Both the position numbers and the translations under genes were made by a program. The notes beneath the pieces are model-generated. The model had not been told where the DNA came from. It did no database searches and saw nothing but the letters and a program-made list of their open reading frames with translations. 64,000 bases of DNA from Neospora caninum Liverpool (taxonomy: Eukaryota; Apicomplexa; Conoidasida; Eucoccidiorida; Sarcocystidae), in NCBI RefSeq assembly GCF_000208865.1, contig NC_018390.1, positions 386,798 through 450,797 of the forward strand, written 5' to 3'. This document shows, in pieces, positions 12,401 to 23,900 of the stretch. Numbering within the stretch: the first letter of the stretch is position 1; every line of letters starts with the position of its first letter.

Positions 12401-15400
12401 AACCTCGCGAGTGATTTATCCGTTTTCCCATGTGTCGCACGCGGCCGTGAAAGGCGACGTGACGGGCCACGCCCTGCCGTCCTCTCTGTTTAGCTCCGAA
12501 AGGCCTCCAGAATCCCACGGCGCGCACCGGCTCTCGAGGCTTTTCCACGAGGATCCTCAGCGGTATCGTCGCCTTGGTTCCGCTGGCGGCTCCCTTCCAT
12601 TTCGCTTTCCCTCTCGCCCGCACCCTCCGTCTCGACCGCTGTCGCCGAGTGCTGCGTGCGTGGGAGGCGTGCTGGGTACGGACAGCTCGGAGGCGGGAGC
12701 GCGGGAGGACTACCGCGACTTTGAGATTCGGCAGGGCTGGCGAGAAGGGCGGGGATCGGTGGCCGCCGACCACTTCTACGCAGGTTTGGGTGGATCCCTT
12801 CGGCTTTCGCGGGAAGAGCGACGAGGCACACAGGCCAGGCGCGAGGGTCCGGCGCGGAGAGCCGGCGGAGGCGGGCTTCTTGCGGAGGGGCTGCTCGGCT
12901 TCTTCGAAAGGAAGCTCCGCGACTTCTGGGAGACGCGGCCGGGGGCGACCAGCGTGCCGCGACGGCGAACCGTGAAAGAAGTGAACGCCGCGAGACCCGC
13001 CGCCGATGGAAGTTCAAAGGCCTTCTGGCCAAACTGGTACCACGTGTTGCCTCCGCCAAACGCCGTCTCATTCAAGCGAACGTAAGAAGTGTGGGAGGAG
13101 AGAGGGGAGAGGAGAGTGGGGACGCGCGAGAGCAAGAAAAAGGGGAGGCGAAAGGCGAGACGACTCGGAAGGCCACAGCGAGACAGAGAGGAGGCAGGTC
13201 TGGGAAGGCCGCCGCGATGCAAAAGCTGAGTCGGGCGAAACACAGAAAGGAGGGCGGGGAGAAAGAAAAAGAAGAACGGTCAAGGTGGACAAAGAGACAC
13301 CGAGAGGGGGGCGGGGAGAAAGAAAAAGAAGAACGGTCAAGGTGGACAAAGAGACACCGAGAGGGGGGCGGGAAGAAAGAAAAAGAAGAACGGTCAAGGT
13401 GGACAAAGAGACACCGAGAGGGCGGGGAGAAAGAAAAAGAAGAACGGTCAAGGTGGACAAAGAGACACAGAAAGGAGGGCGGGGAGAAAGAAAAAGAAGA
13501 ACGGTCAAGGTGGACAAAGAGACACCGAGAGGAGGGGGGAGAAAGAAAAAGAAGAACGGTCAAGGTGGACAAAGAGACACCGAGAGGGGGGGGGAGAAAG
13601 AAAAAGAAGAACGGTCAAGGTGGACAAAGAGACACCGAGAGGGGGGGGGAGAAAGAAAAAGAAGAACGGTCAAGGTGGACAAAGAGACACCGAGAGGGGG
13701 GGGGGGGAAATCGGGGTAAGAAGGAGAGCAGAGCAAGTCCCATTAAGACGGAGACACTTGGGCAAAACCGTCGCGGGAGACACAAGACAGAGAAGCGAAT
13801 TTTTATGGTGGATCGCCTGAAGAAGCGAAACATGCTTTCGAAAAGCGTCATGCAAACAACCCAAGGGTGACTGGAACGCCAGGAGAAGGCCGGCGGAGCT
13901 TTGCATTGAAGCCCCCGTGGAGAAAGCTTTCATTTCATTCTTTGTCTCGCTGTCTGTCTGTTCTCATTCAGAGGAAGCGTCGGCGACGCGCGTCGTCGGA
14001 GTCCATCGTCGCCAGCGCCGGTTCCACTCTCGCCTCGGAGTCGGATCGCCCAGAGTCGCCCTCTGTCTGTCCCTCGCGGCTTCCCTAAGTGGAAATGTGG
14101 GCAAGACGGTCCGGTGCGAGGCGTGCGTTTGGAAGAGACGCGACCTGCCGACGAACCGCCGAGCTCCTCATCTGACAAGAAGACTAAACCTGCGTCTCCT
14201 CGCGGTTCCGACGCTGCTGCTGCGCGCGGCGCCGACCAAAAGGAAGCCCCAGAAAACGCAGGCGAGGCCAAAGAAGAGGCAGGCGAGGCCAAAGAAGAGG
14301 CAGGCGAGGCCAAAGAAGAGGCAGACGCTTCGGGAATCAAGGAAAGCGCTTCCGGCGGGCCAGCTGCGCCCACTTTGCTTTCTTTTTCCCACGCTTCGAC
14401 TCCCGTCTTCCTCTCCCCTCAGGTCGTGGCGCAGGGCCTTCCGGGGGCTCCGGGCGTGTCTCCGCCGCTGATTTTCGATCCTTTGTGGACGGGGCCAGCT
14501 CTCGCGTCGCCTGCGCCGCTTGTCTCGGTGTGCCCCGCCCCGGCCTCTCTGGCGACTCCGGGCCAAGGCCTCCCGTGCGTGCTGGCCTCGCAGCCTCCCG
14601 CAGTGTGCGCGGCTTCTCCCGCGCCGTGCGCTCTCGCAGTTGGCCAGTCTGCGCGTCCTGGCGGTCCCGCAGGGAGCGCAGGCGCCGACGCGCCGAAGAA
14701 ACAGGCAGAGCCGGAAACGTACACCTCGTTCAGAAGCTTCGGAGACATCTGCCGACAGCTGTTGGGGCGGAAGAACCCGGACCGCAAACCCGACCCAACT
14801 GGGGCGCAGTCCCTGCTGCCGAACTTCCCCTTCTTCATGGACCCCAAGCGTCCGCCGGCAGGAGCGAAGCCGTGTAAGTCGGGACGGCAGCGTGTGGAAA
14901 GACTGGCAGAAAGGGAAGAACAAGGCGAAAAGCAGAGGGAGAGCGAAAGCGTGGAGGAAAAAGCAAAGCGGTAGAACAGAACGTTTGCTGTAGAGTGGTA
15001 TAAGGCGGTTGGACGGGGGCAGAAAACGCGAACTTTGCGTCTTGGCGTACCGCTGCCCGCTGCGCGAAGCCCCGACTCGATCACTGAGGCGCTTACAATT
15101 TTGTTTCCACGATAGCGGCCAGGATTCGAGCGCAAGAGCATCAGCAAAGTGGGTCAGCAAGCATGCCTGTAGAAGGAGCAAATACCGTAACATGGACGGG
15201 TCTCGGACCGAGACAGATTTCCGGGAGTGGAGAGTGGGAGCAGGCCGAAATGTCTGTACTGCGCGTATCTCTCTATGCACGGTGTCTCACTGCTTTTTTG
15301 CGAGTGTTTGCTTCGCAATCTGTCGACATTTTTCCATCTCCGCTGTTTCTGTTTGAACACCCGTGCAGATCCCGGCCCCGTCCTCGAGATTGGCATTCTT

Positions 15401-15575
15401 AAATCTGGCCGATGACCTCAGGACGGAGCAGGAGGAGGCCGAGAAAAAGTTCGACGACGACGGGCTCCGCCGAGAGTACCTTTTCACGGCGAAGAAAGGC
15501 CTTGTCAAGGTGGACACAGACGAAAGGAATGTGTCTTTCTTTTTTCGCAGCGGACCGCGAGAAGGAAAGCCGTGA
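3418..15575 (+). CDS. Large divergent kinesin-motor protein (about 2,500 aa)
   Basis: Multi-exon gene with an N-terminal kinesin motor. Exons read, with phases agreeing: 3418-3695, 4537-4612, 5220-5647, 6068-6381, 6930-7269, 7572-7803, 8106-13081, 13972-14873, then a last exon from about 15370. Motor motifs in order: VSVRFRPL (residues about 21-28), NGSVFDEG, P-loop GSSGSGKTYT (128-137), a switch I-like DRPSSGVVTITV (about 275-286), a switch II-like VEAPGTEG (351-358), and the closing STLTQLLYPALHGDSN...TLRFGSR block. Both switch motifs depart from NxxSSRSH and DLAGSE. The tail of some 1,900 residues is Ser/Pro/Arg-rich low complexity with one short coiled coil (about 1491-1523, DNA 10911-11008). 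Intron 3 uses a GC donor (5648). The junction between the exon ending at 14873 and the final exon is not phase-consistent: direct joining stops at 15415, while the better coding frame ends at 15575. Subfamily not recognised. Confidence 0.8.
3760..3879. repeat. 32-bp tandem repeat, 4 copies, kinesin intron 1
   Basis: Copies begin at 3760, 3792, 3824 and 3856, each starting ACTGTC and containing GTCTCAGCTTC. The middle copies are nearly identical and the last is diverged and shorter. It lies inside the intron between the first two kinesin exons. Confidence 0.9.
5684..5708. repeat. (TA)n microsatellite, kinesin intron 3
   Basis: Perfect TA dinucleotide run of about 12 units, 36 bases after the proposed GC donor of kinesin intron 3. 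Its intronic position supports the splice model, since reading through it would insert an Ile/Tyr run in the motor domain. Confidence 0.9.
13240..13708. repeat. Purine-rich minisatellite, about 55-57 bp x 8, kinesin intron
   Basis: Eight copies, the shared CGGTCAAGGTGGACAAAGAG core beginning at 13277, 13334, 13391, 13445, 13502, 13557, 13612 and 13667. Spacings are 57, 57, 54, 57, 55, 55 and 55, the differences coming mainly from a G-run of variable length after GAGAGG. The plus strand is almost entirely purine. It lies within the intron between 13081 and 13972, although several frames stay open across it because the unit lacks stops. Confidence 0.92.
14258..14320 (+). repeat. In-frame 21-bp x 3 coding repeat (AGEAKEE)
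   Basis: Three perfect tandem copies at 14258, 14279 and 14300 inside the penultimate kinesin exon, encoding AGEAKEE three times. The unit length is a multiple of three, so copy-number change would not break the frame. Confidence 0.9.
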
Positions 15576-17923
15576 AAAGAGGGAATATGAGGAATGCAGG
15601 AGTGGATTCCGGTACAGGACAAAACTCAGGGAAACGAGCGAGTTCTCAGACCTGCGGTATCTGGTTGTCGGGCGGCTTTGTGTGAACTGAATTTCTCTTC
15701 TCGGCGGTTGCTCTCTTGGTGATCACGGCGGCGCAGGCGAGAAGTCGCTCTTCGTCCACGAGGCATGCGCCGCGGGGGGTGCCTCTCAACTTTTCCCGCA
15801 AATTTTTCAAACTCTGAGTTGTGCAAGAGGTGACCAAACTGGCGGGGCGAGCGCTCAGGAGTAGCTGCGTGCCTTCCTCGGGAGGCGTGTGGTGTGTCCC
15901 CGCTGTCTGTATTGTGCCAAGTGTTTTTTGCACGATTTCTACTGGAATGTTCACCCGAAGCTTCTCCATCGCAGAACGGACAGAAACTCACTCCCCGAGT
16001 TCCTCGAGAACGGTATCTGCAATCATCTATGCCTGAAGAAAGCCTCGAGTGGCTGACAGCGCAATGTGTAGGAAGAGCGCCTGGCGCTACACCTTTCTGT
16101 TTTGAAAAAATGCAAAGAACTTTAAACATCTACTCCACTTTTGATTCGGGCGGCGATGGCCACCAACGGGAGGTCGCACATGCAACCAGCTCTAGTCTTT
16201 GTGGGGACTCCGCACGTGTCCATGTACACACTCGGTTGAGATCTTTGGGGAAACCAAAAGGAAGCATTGGTTTGCTTCCAGCAGCGACTGCACTTGGGGA
16301 TGCGTTCCGCTCTCTGGAGCAGAAACTCGGCGGAGCTGTCAAGCGAAACGTTTTGCGTGGGCCCCGCGAAAACGCCGCGGCTTCGTTCAGGCGCGCTCAA
16401 GAAACCTCCACGGACTGTACCGATCGTAAACTTAGGCATAGCCTCTCGTTGCTTCGAGGCCTGGGTGTCTTCCAGACAGGAAAACAGACCTTTTTTCTGT
16501 CCCGATTCGAGATAAGTTAACACGCCTCACGCAAGGCAGAGCTCGAAACCAGGAAATCCGAAAGCTGGAGCCCTACGACCTCACCAGAGTTGTGTTTTGT
16601 GTAGGGGTTTTCTGACAGGCTCAACGACGCGCTCGCCAGCTCTGCGGCGCTGTGCTGCCTAGCAGTAAGATTGTGGAAGCACTTTTCTCTGCTGAAACTG
16701 CGCAGAATGAGACGAGAACTCCGGGAACCCTCCCTACGTATTTCTTCTTGCCGCGACTCTCGATCTACGCCTGTTCGGCAATTTTCACTCGTTTTCTGTG
16801 TGCGGTGCCTGCCTGCTCGTTGTTCGGTGAGACTGATGACACCTTTTCAAGCACACACTTGCACACAAGAAGGCAGAAAAAAGAAGAAAGACGCCAGACC
16901 AGCCAGCGAGAGATTCCTTCGTTCGCCGTTTCCCGGTTTTCTCTGAGACACAGAGCCCATGTTCTACTGTTGCTCGGCGCCCGCATCCGAGGAATCCGCC
17001 GTTCCTCGTCTTTTCCAACTGCACTTTCCAGAAAGAGTCTACGTGACGTGTTGATTCAGGATTTTCTGAGTCTAATTTTCTTCTTTTTCTCTCCACTTTC
17101 TTCTCCTCTTTTGCCTCGCACACCTTTCCCTGCATGCACACATACACCACAAAACGCGTGAACACTGCACAGAGAAGGGAGAGACGGCCATCAATCGGCA
17201 ACTCTTTCTGTTGAAAAGGAAAGAGGAAACCGAGCGAGAAAAAACGAGGAGGAAAAACGCAAGAAATGGACGAGAGGAAGAAAAAAAAAACACACGCGTT
17301 TCTCTGTTGAGAAAAGGCGAACGCTACGACGGAAGCTGCGGCCACTTGCCTCTCTGTTCGTGCGACAACACACACACGTCGAGGTCTCACTCCTACTGAC
17401 AAAAACTGACCAAGAAAGAGAGGAGACAGACAGCAAATCGCCCCTCTCTTTCTCCCTTTCTCTCTCCTCAAGTGAGAATGCTCAGGAAGAATACCAGAAA
17501 GGCCGGAAGAGCGCAACTTCTTTCCTCTCTTTCGTGTGGAACCCCCATGGCTCACATAGGCATCTCTCTCGCAAGTGCTCTACCGTCAGCTTCCTCGACC
17601 CCATATATTGATAGAGATATATATATCCGTATATACATACATGTACACATATAAATAGATGCATGTGTATACAGATATACGTTTGCGTAGGTCAAGGTTT
17701 GTCAACTCGCAGATAGACTCTTCGCTTCGCCTCTCCTTGTTTTCCTTTCTCGTCGTTTCTGTTTCCTTCTCTTCTTCGCGGGGCCTCGCCTCTCCACCCG
17801 CTTTCTTCTCGCGCTCTTCCTCGCATGCAAAGCGCCCTCGCTGGAGGGCATTTCTTTCTTCTTCCTGCGATTTTCTGTCTCCTTTTGGGGCTTTCGTCCA
17901 CTTTCTCAGAAGAGGAAGACACC
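15576..17923. other. Intergenic region, kinesin 3' / sirtuin 5'
   Basis: Contains the kinesin 3' flank and the sirtuin promoter and 5' UTR. The stretch from about 17380 to 17860 is pyrimidine-rich on plus with a small TA/ATAC cluster near 17600-17670. One minus-strand open frame (15646-15969) is listed separately as a weak gene candidate. Nothing else is supported. Confidence 0.5.
15646..15969 (-). CDS. Weak candidate: small unknown protein (107 aa)
   Basis: Single open frame from an ATG at 15967-15969 (context GCGATGG) to a stop at 15646. The product begins MEKLRVNIPVEIVQ and contains a Lys/Glu-rich helical stretch (SLKNLREKLRG) and ACLVDEERLLACAAVI. Its composition looks more like protein than the neighbouring shadow frames, and it is not covered by any exon I model on the plus strand. 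It has no motif I recognise. It would be convergent with the kinesin gene, only about 70 bases beyond the kinesin stop. In this base composition, chance open frames of this length are common, so I hold it at low confidence. Confidence 0.25.
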   Translation of the reverse strand: MEKLRVNIPVEIVQKTLGTIQTAGTHHTPPEEGTQLLLSARPASLVTSCTTQSLKNLREKLRGTPRGACLVDEERLLACAAVITKRATAEKRNSVHTKPPDNQIPQV

Positions 17924-20900
17924 ATGGAGGAGCGCCTCTCCCAGAGCTCCGGAAGTACAACCGCTTCATCTCTCTCTTCGTCTTCTCGGTCCACTTCTCT
18001 TCCTTCTCGTTCCTCTCCTCCCCTCCCTGCCTCCTCTTCGCCTTCACCTGCGCCGTCTCCTCCAGCGTCTTCTCTTCCTTCTTCTTCTTCTTCTTCTTCT
18101 TCTTCTTCTTCTTCTTCTTCTGTGTCTTCTCTTCCTTCCTCCTCTTCTTCTCCACCTTCGGCTTCTTCTCTCCCTGCTCCTGGCGACCAGCGGAGGACGA
18201 CTGCGGAAGTGTGCATTCGCGGAAAGGGGGCGTCCGCTGGCGAGAGAGCTTTGGCTGCGACGCCCCCGAAATCTGTTTCTGCCGAGGAGACACAGTCCGA
18301 CCCGCGTGCGAGAAACTCCAGCAGTGGAACCCGCGCGTCCGGCTCGGGGAGACAACAGACCGGCACGAAAACTGAACTCTCTCGCTCGGAGCCGTCCACG
18401 CCTTCCTGCATCAAGCAAGAGACACGAGGTCATCTCCAACCAATGGAGACCTCTTCCTCTTCTTCCTCTTCTTTTCCGTTGACATCTCCCACTTTGACGG
18501 CTTTAGGGTACGCCTCCCGGTTGTCGGAGCACCCAGACCGAGGCCCCGTCGGCCGGCCAGAGCTGGAGGAGCGCGACGAAGATGTCCTGGAAGAGAAGTT
18601 GATGCGTCTTTCTCTCCTTTTCCGTGAGGAGGCGGCGGGTCTCGCGTCGGGATTTCCCCAGGCGCTCCCCGTGCTTCGCTCGTCGGCTTCTTCTGCTGCG
18701 AGTCCGAGGGAGAGGGTGGAACAGCCAGACTCGACAGGCGAAAAAGAAGGCTCGCCGCCGGGAGAGAAGAGCAACGGAATCGGAGCACATCCCGCGAAGC
18801 AGGAACGGGAAAAAGAGAGAAAGCCGTCGCAGAATGCCAGTAAATCGCGACAAGCAAAAGACCGCGGTGGAGGCGTTTGTGTCCACACAGGTGCTGGCAT
18901 CTCCACCAGCGCGGGAATCCTCGATTTTCGAGGACCATCGGGTGTCTGGACTCTCGAGGCGAAGGGCGAGACCCTAGCTGACGAGGCCAAGGACGCCGTC
19001 GAGGTACTAAAACGCTTCTTTCCTCTTTCCACGTTTGCGCCGTTCACTTGAGGCGAAGACGTCTCGAACTGCCTGAAGAAGACGCTGAACCGAAAGGGGG
19101 CGTCTCAGTCCTAGCAACGCTGGCCTCTTTGAAAACAAATCCCACCGGTTCCGCCATGTGGCTGCGCCATCCTGCACGTGTCTCTCTTCTTCTCTATCCA
19201 TGTGGTGCTCACGTGCCGATTTCGTCTTTAACGGCCACCATTCCGTGCACTTTGGAGTCTTCGGGCACCTTTTTGCCAGTCTCTCAGTCGTCACCGGATG
19301 GTTTGGTGAGAAAAATGAGACGCCAGGTGACGCCATTCCTCTTTTTCTTCTCAGCCTCGCTCTGTTTTCTGCGCAGGTGAAATTCGGCCGCTACCGTCGG
19401 CCCGTCTGCGAATTCCACCTCGCGCTCCCGACTCTCACTCACCTGCTCCTCAGAACCCTCGCCACTCTACCGGCCTCCTCGTGGGTATTTCCCGACACTT
19501 CTTCCTCTTCCTCTCCTTCCTCTTCCTCGTCTTTTTGTCCTTCCTCTTCTTCCTCTTGTTCTTCCCGTTCTTCTTCTGTCTCGGCTGCTGTGTGCTCTGG
19601 GCAGGATGTGTCTTGCCCGCCCTTGGTGCGCTACATCATCACTCAGAATGTCGACGGTTTGCATGCGCGCTGCGGCACACCTTTTTCGCGACTCGGCGAA
19701 GTTCACGGGAGCATGTTCACGGAAAGATGCGACGCTTGCGCGAGACGCTTCCTCCGAGACTTTCCGCTTCCCACGCTCAGCTTCGCGCCAACCGGCCGCC
19801 TCTGCGGTCAGTCCCCTCGCAGCGCCTCTCGGCGTCTGTTTCTCGCCCGATTCCGATCGCGACAAATGGGATAACAACACGCGCACACGCTGCGGAGTTC
19901 CCCTCGAAATGCGCTTCGAACTCCCTTTTGGACACGTTTGTGCGCTTCTCTTCGAAGGGACACTGTCATACAAGTGCCCATACGATACACGCAGATACAT
20001 AGACATACATTTCTATAACTAATAATATGTATGCATATATACACGGATATAGGAATATATATATTTATATGTGTATACGTGTATCTACAGAGATGCGGTT
20101 GAATCTTTGAACGTGTAGCCACACATCTGTTAATAGAGGTGTGCGTCTATGTCTGGTTTTCTGCGTGGGGGGTTGTGTATATGTCGCGAAACAAGTGTGT
20201 CACGATCCACATGTGTCCCGTTTTCTTTTCGTTCTTCGTTGTGTCCGTTGCCTGTCGATATCGACGCGTCCGGCCGTGTGTTGGGCGTTTTTGCAGGTTT
20301 GTGTGCCTTTCCGCCGTCGGGTGTCTGTACAGACGTCTTGCTCGACTGGCGCGACCGATATGAGAAAGTGTTTGAGAGACTTGCTCTGCGAAACACACGC
20401 GCTGCGTCTCTACATCTGTGCCTCGGGTCTTCTCTCCAAATCGAACCGGCATGTCACTTTCCGGGCAGAGAACGGAAGAGGGGAAGCCCCCTGATCATCG
20501 CAAATTTGCAGGAGACGCCTCTCGACAAACAAGCCGCGATCTGTCTACGGTTCACCACAGACGGCGTAGCTGCTCGTCTCGGAACTGCCTTGGGGGCGCT
20601 ATCTTTGGAAGAAACAGAAACGCGACAAGACGAGGGGACAGAAAAGAACGAGAGAGACAAGCAGAAAGGGGAAGAGAAAAACGAGGGAGAGGAACAGAGA
20701 GGAAAACGAATCAGGCGACAGCGCGTCTTCTGGGGGTGGGGAAAAGAAGGCGGTCGCTGGGGGCGTTTCCTTCGCGGGGCCATCGACGAGGCCGAAGAGC
20801 TCGACGAGGATGCAAAGAGCAGGAAAAAAGGACGATGGGGCGAGAAGAAAGACGAGAAGAAGGACGAGAAGGACAAAGACTCAGGTAAACAGGGAGAGAC

Positions 20901-23900
20901 GACAGATGCCGGGGTGGTTTCTGCGCCTTTCATTCGCACGTCTCTCCTCTTTGTGGCATGCCTGCCTCTCCACGCCCTCCCTGCTTTTTCGCCGCCCTGC
21001 CTTCCGCCGACAGGCGCTGGAGCGCCGGGGAAGCTCCGGAAGAAAGCGCCTCAGAAAGAGGCGACGCGTGAGGCCCCGAACCCACGGAAGAAAGGAACGC
21101 AAATGCGGAGTGCGCCTGCAGACGCAGAGCAGTGTGAGCGTGGGGCAGCCGCCGAGGCGAAACAGACGAGAAATGCGAGGCGAGAAGAGACAGGCGAGGC
21201 CAGGCTGTCTGAAGCCAGTGCCGCGAGAAAAGAGACGGAACTGCGAGGAGATGAAGACTGCTTTGAGGCATGGCTAGAAGACTTCTATCCTAAAGACTCA
21301 GACGCCCACACAACCCGTCAGCAACCTTCCACTGCGCCTCTCCCGTCCTCCGGTCCTGTGGGGGCTTCTCGTCACGGCCAGCGCTGTCTCCTTCGAATTG
21401 CATGCTGCCTCAAGATCGAGGAGGTTCCCCGCCACGATGGAGAGGCAACACGTGGGGGCGAAGCAAGAAACACAAAGAGAGAAGAAAGCACAATGGAAAC
21501 AGAGTCGAGCAGAGCGAGAACTGGAGACCGGGGCAGTGCGGCATCTCGGAGCGCACAGATCTCCCACGTCGATGCGCTGCGAGGGCTGTGGGTCGTGGAT
21601 ATCTTTAGAGGTATGAGGATTGTCTGAACGGTATTCTCCTGCGTACTGTACGGCGGTGACGGCGGCACGGTCCACACCTGGTGTCGACGAAAAGCAAAGG
21701 CATCTCAGGGCTTCTGTTGCCGTCGCACCCCTGCATGCAGTGTGAGCGTGGCTGAGGCACGAACGCGAAGCGTCAGCGCTGCTGTTCTGCGGAACGCGCC
21801 TCGTCTTCTCGCCTTCTGTGGCGTTTGCATGTCCCGTGCAGTTAGTAGTTAGTAGGATCCTTTCTCGCTCGGGTTGCGCTTGCGTCCGGTTCCCCTGTTC
21901 TGTCGCTTTCTCGCCGTCAAGCGCCTGTTTCCTGCGAGGGTTCTCTCTCGGTGTGTCTCCGCAGGTCGGCGGTTTCCCGTGCCTGTCCTGCGCGTTTGTC
22001 TTCCCGTTAGTCGTTTCAGTCTGCGTGCCTTCTCTTTCTTCCCGTTGCTCTTCATTCTCTGCGTAAGGGTTTTCCGTGCTCCGAAGGTCCGCCCTTCTTC
22101 TCCACTCTCCACGGGAGGAACCCGTCGTCTGCTCACCCAGTTCGTCGTGACGCGTCCGTTTTCTTTTCCTTCAGACACGCGCCTTCGTCTCTTCCTCTGG
22201 TACGGTACTACTGCGGAGCTCGTCCTCTTCTATTCTCCTGCGCAGCGAGGTAAGCGTTTTCGTGCCTTCTTCCGGCTCGCAAAACGTCAACAGGGGCAAC
22301 ACACAACCCAGGGAATTCCTCCGTTTTCTCAGTTTTTTGTGTGTCTTCCTCTCTTCTCTCTCCCTTCTTTCCCTCCTTCTCCCTTCTTTCCTCCTTCTCT
22401 CTCCCTTCTTTCCTCCTTCTCTCTCCGTTCCTTCTTTCTCTCCTCCTTCACTCCTGTTTCTCCGCTTTTTCTCTTTTTTCTCTTTTCCCTCCCTCGTCTT
22501 CCTTGGCTTCGCTTCCGCCGTTGACCGCGCACACCCGTTTCTTTTTCTTTTGCTTGTGCCTTCCAGGCCTCGAGATCGACGTGTGGCAGTACCAGCTTGC
22601 GTGCACGCCGGGCACCTCCCCCGCCTCGCTGCCGGCTTCTCTCGCAGTTCCGCGTCTTCCACGCGCCTGTTCTTCTCGCCTCCGAGAAGACCACGAAGAG
22701 CGCCCGGCGGCGCAGACGGACGGCGGCGAGGAAGAGAGCGCTGCGCGCCAAACAACAACGGCCAGGAAACGGCCCAGATGCTTGCAGGTCGGCGCGAACG
22801 GGGAACCTGCGCACGCCTCCGTCTCGAGTCTAGCCCCCGCCCTTTCCGGATCAGGATCCCCGCCACGAGTTTTACCTTCTGAGACGCCTCCGTCATTCCA
22901 CGGAGGAGAAGTGCCAGGAGCTGTCCAGGCAGGCCGAGGGGTGGTCTCCTGGATGCCTTCCTCGTCTCTATGCATGCGCGCGCCGTTTGCGCCGACCGAG
23001 TTACCACACCTGAAGAAAGATCGCTCTTCGTGGAGACGAACGCGCCTCGTTGCCTGTCTCGGCATGGCGGATAACGAGACACCGTGTGGCCCGAAGGTGG
23101 CTGCGAACTCCCTGGGGGAGGCTTTGAGGACCACGACCCAGATAAACTCGCGGTGTTCGGCGCATCACGGTTCTTCTTCGTTTTCTTCGCCCTCGGGTGA
23201 AGGATCTGCCGCCCGCGAGGTTGCGTTGCCTGACGCCTTCACTTCTCTCTTTCGGCTGCATGCTCTCGCATCGCTTCCAGCCACGCGGCAGGAACTCGTC
23301 GAGACACTTCGACAATTCACACTTCGACAATTCAAACGACAGAAAGAGCCACAACTCTCTTCTTCTTCTTCTTCTTCTTCTTCTTCTTCTTCTTCTTCTT
23401 CTTCTTCTTCTTCTTCTTCTTCTTCTTCTTCTTCTTCTTCTTCTTCTTCTTCTTCTTCTTCTTCTTCTTCTTCTTCTTCTTCTTCTTCTTCTTCTTCTTC
23501 TTCTTCTTCTTCTTCTTCTTCTTCTTCTTCTTCTTCTTCTTCTTCTTCTTCTCTCTCTTTTGCTTCTTCGTCTTATCGTCTTCGTACCCGCCCTGCGGGC
23601 ACGGCGCCCCCGTTGCCGGTGAAGCGGCCGCGGTCGAGTCAAAACGCAGCGTCTGTTCCAGTCTTTTCCTCTTCTCATCTTCCTCTGCTTCTGCCTGTGG
23701 GCCCCGCCGCCACGGAGGGAGCGAAGCAAACCGGAAGTTTCCTTCTCCCTTTGGTGCCGTGCACCGTCCGCGACGAAATTCGCCCGTGTCTATGTCGCTC
23801 CCCTCGTGACTCCGTCCACGGTCGCAAAGAAGAACTGGAAGGGAATGCTGCAGGCGACGACACGCAAGACGCCCAGGTCTCGCTTCTGGAAAGCAGAGAA

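Noticed and set aside
13240..13708. Possible CRISPR-like array
   Set aside because: The whole unit repeats with no unique spacers, and the genome is eukaryotic.
13006..13870. Repeat-containing frames over the 55-57 bp minisatellite
   Set aside because: The repeat unit lacks stops so several frames stay open on both strands; the segment fits an intron with good donor at 13082 and acceptor at 13971.
16785..17555. 256-codon minus-strand open frame
   Set aside because: It is rich in Phe, Arg and Lys runs from pyrimidine/purine tracts, with no recognisable domain or splice partner.
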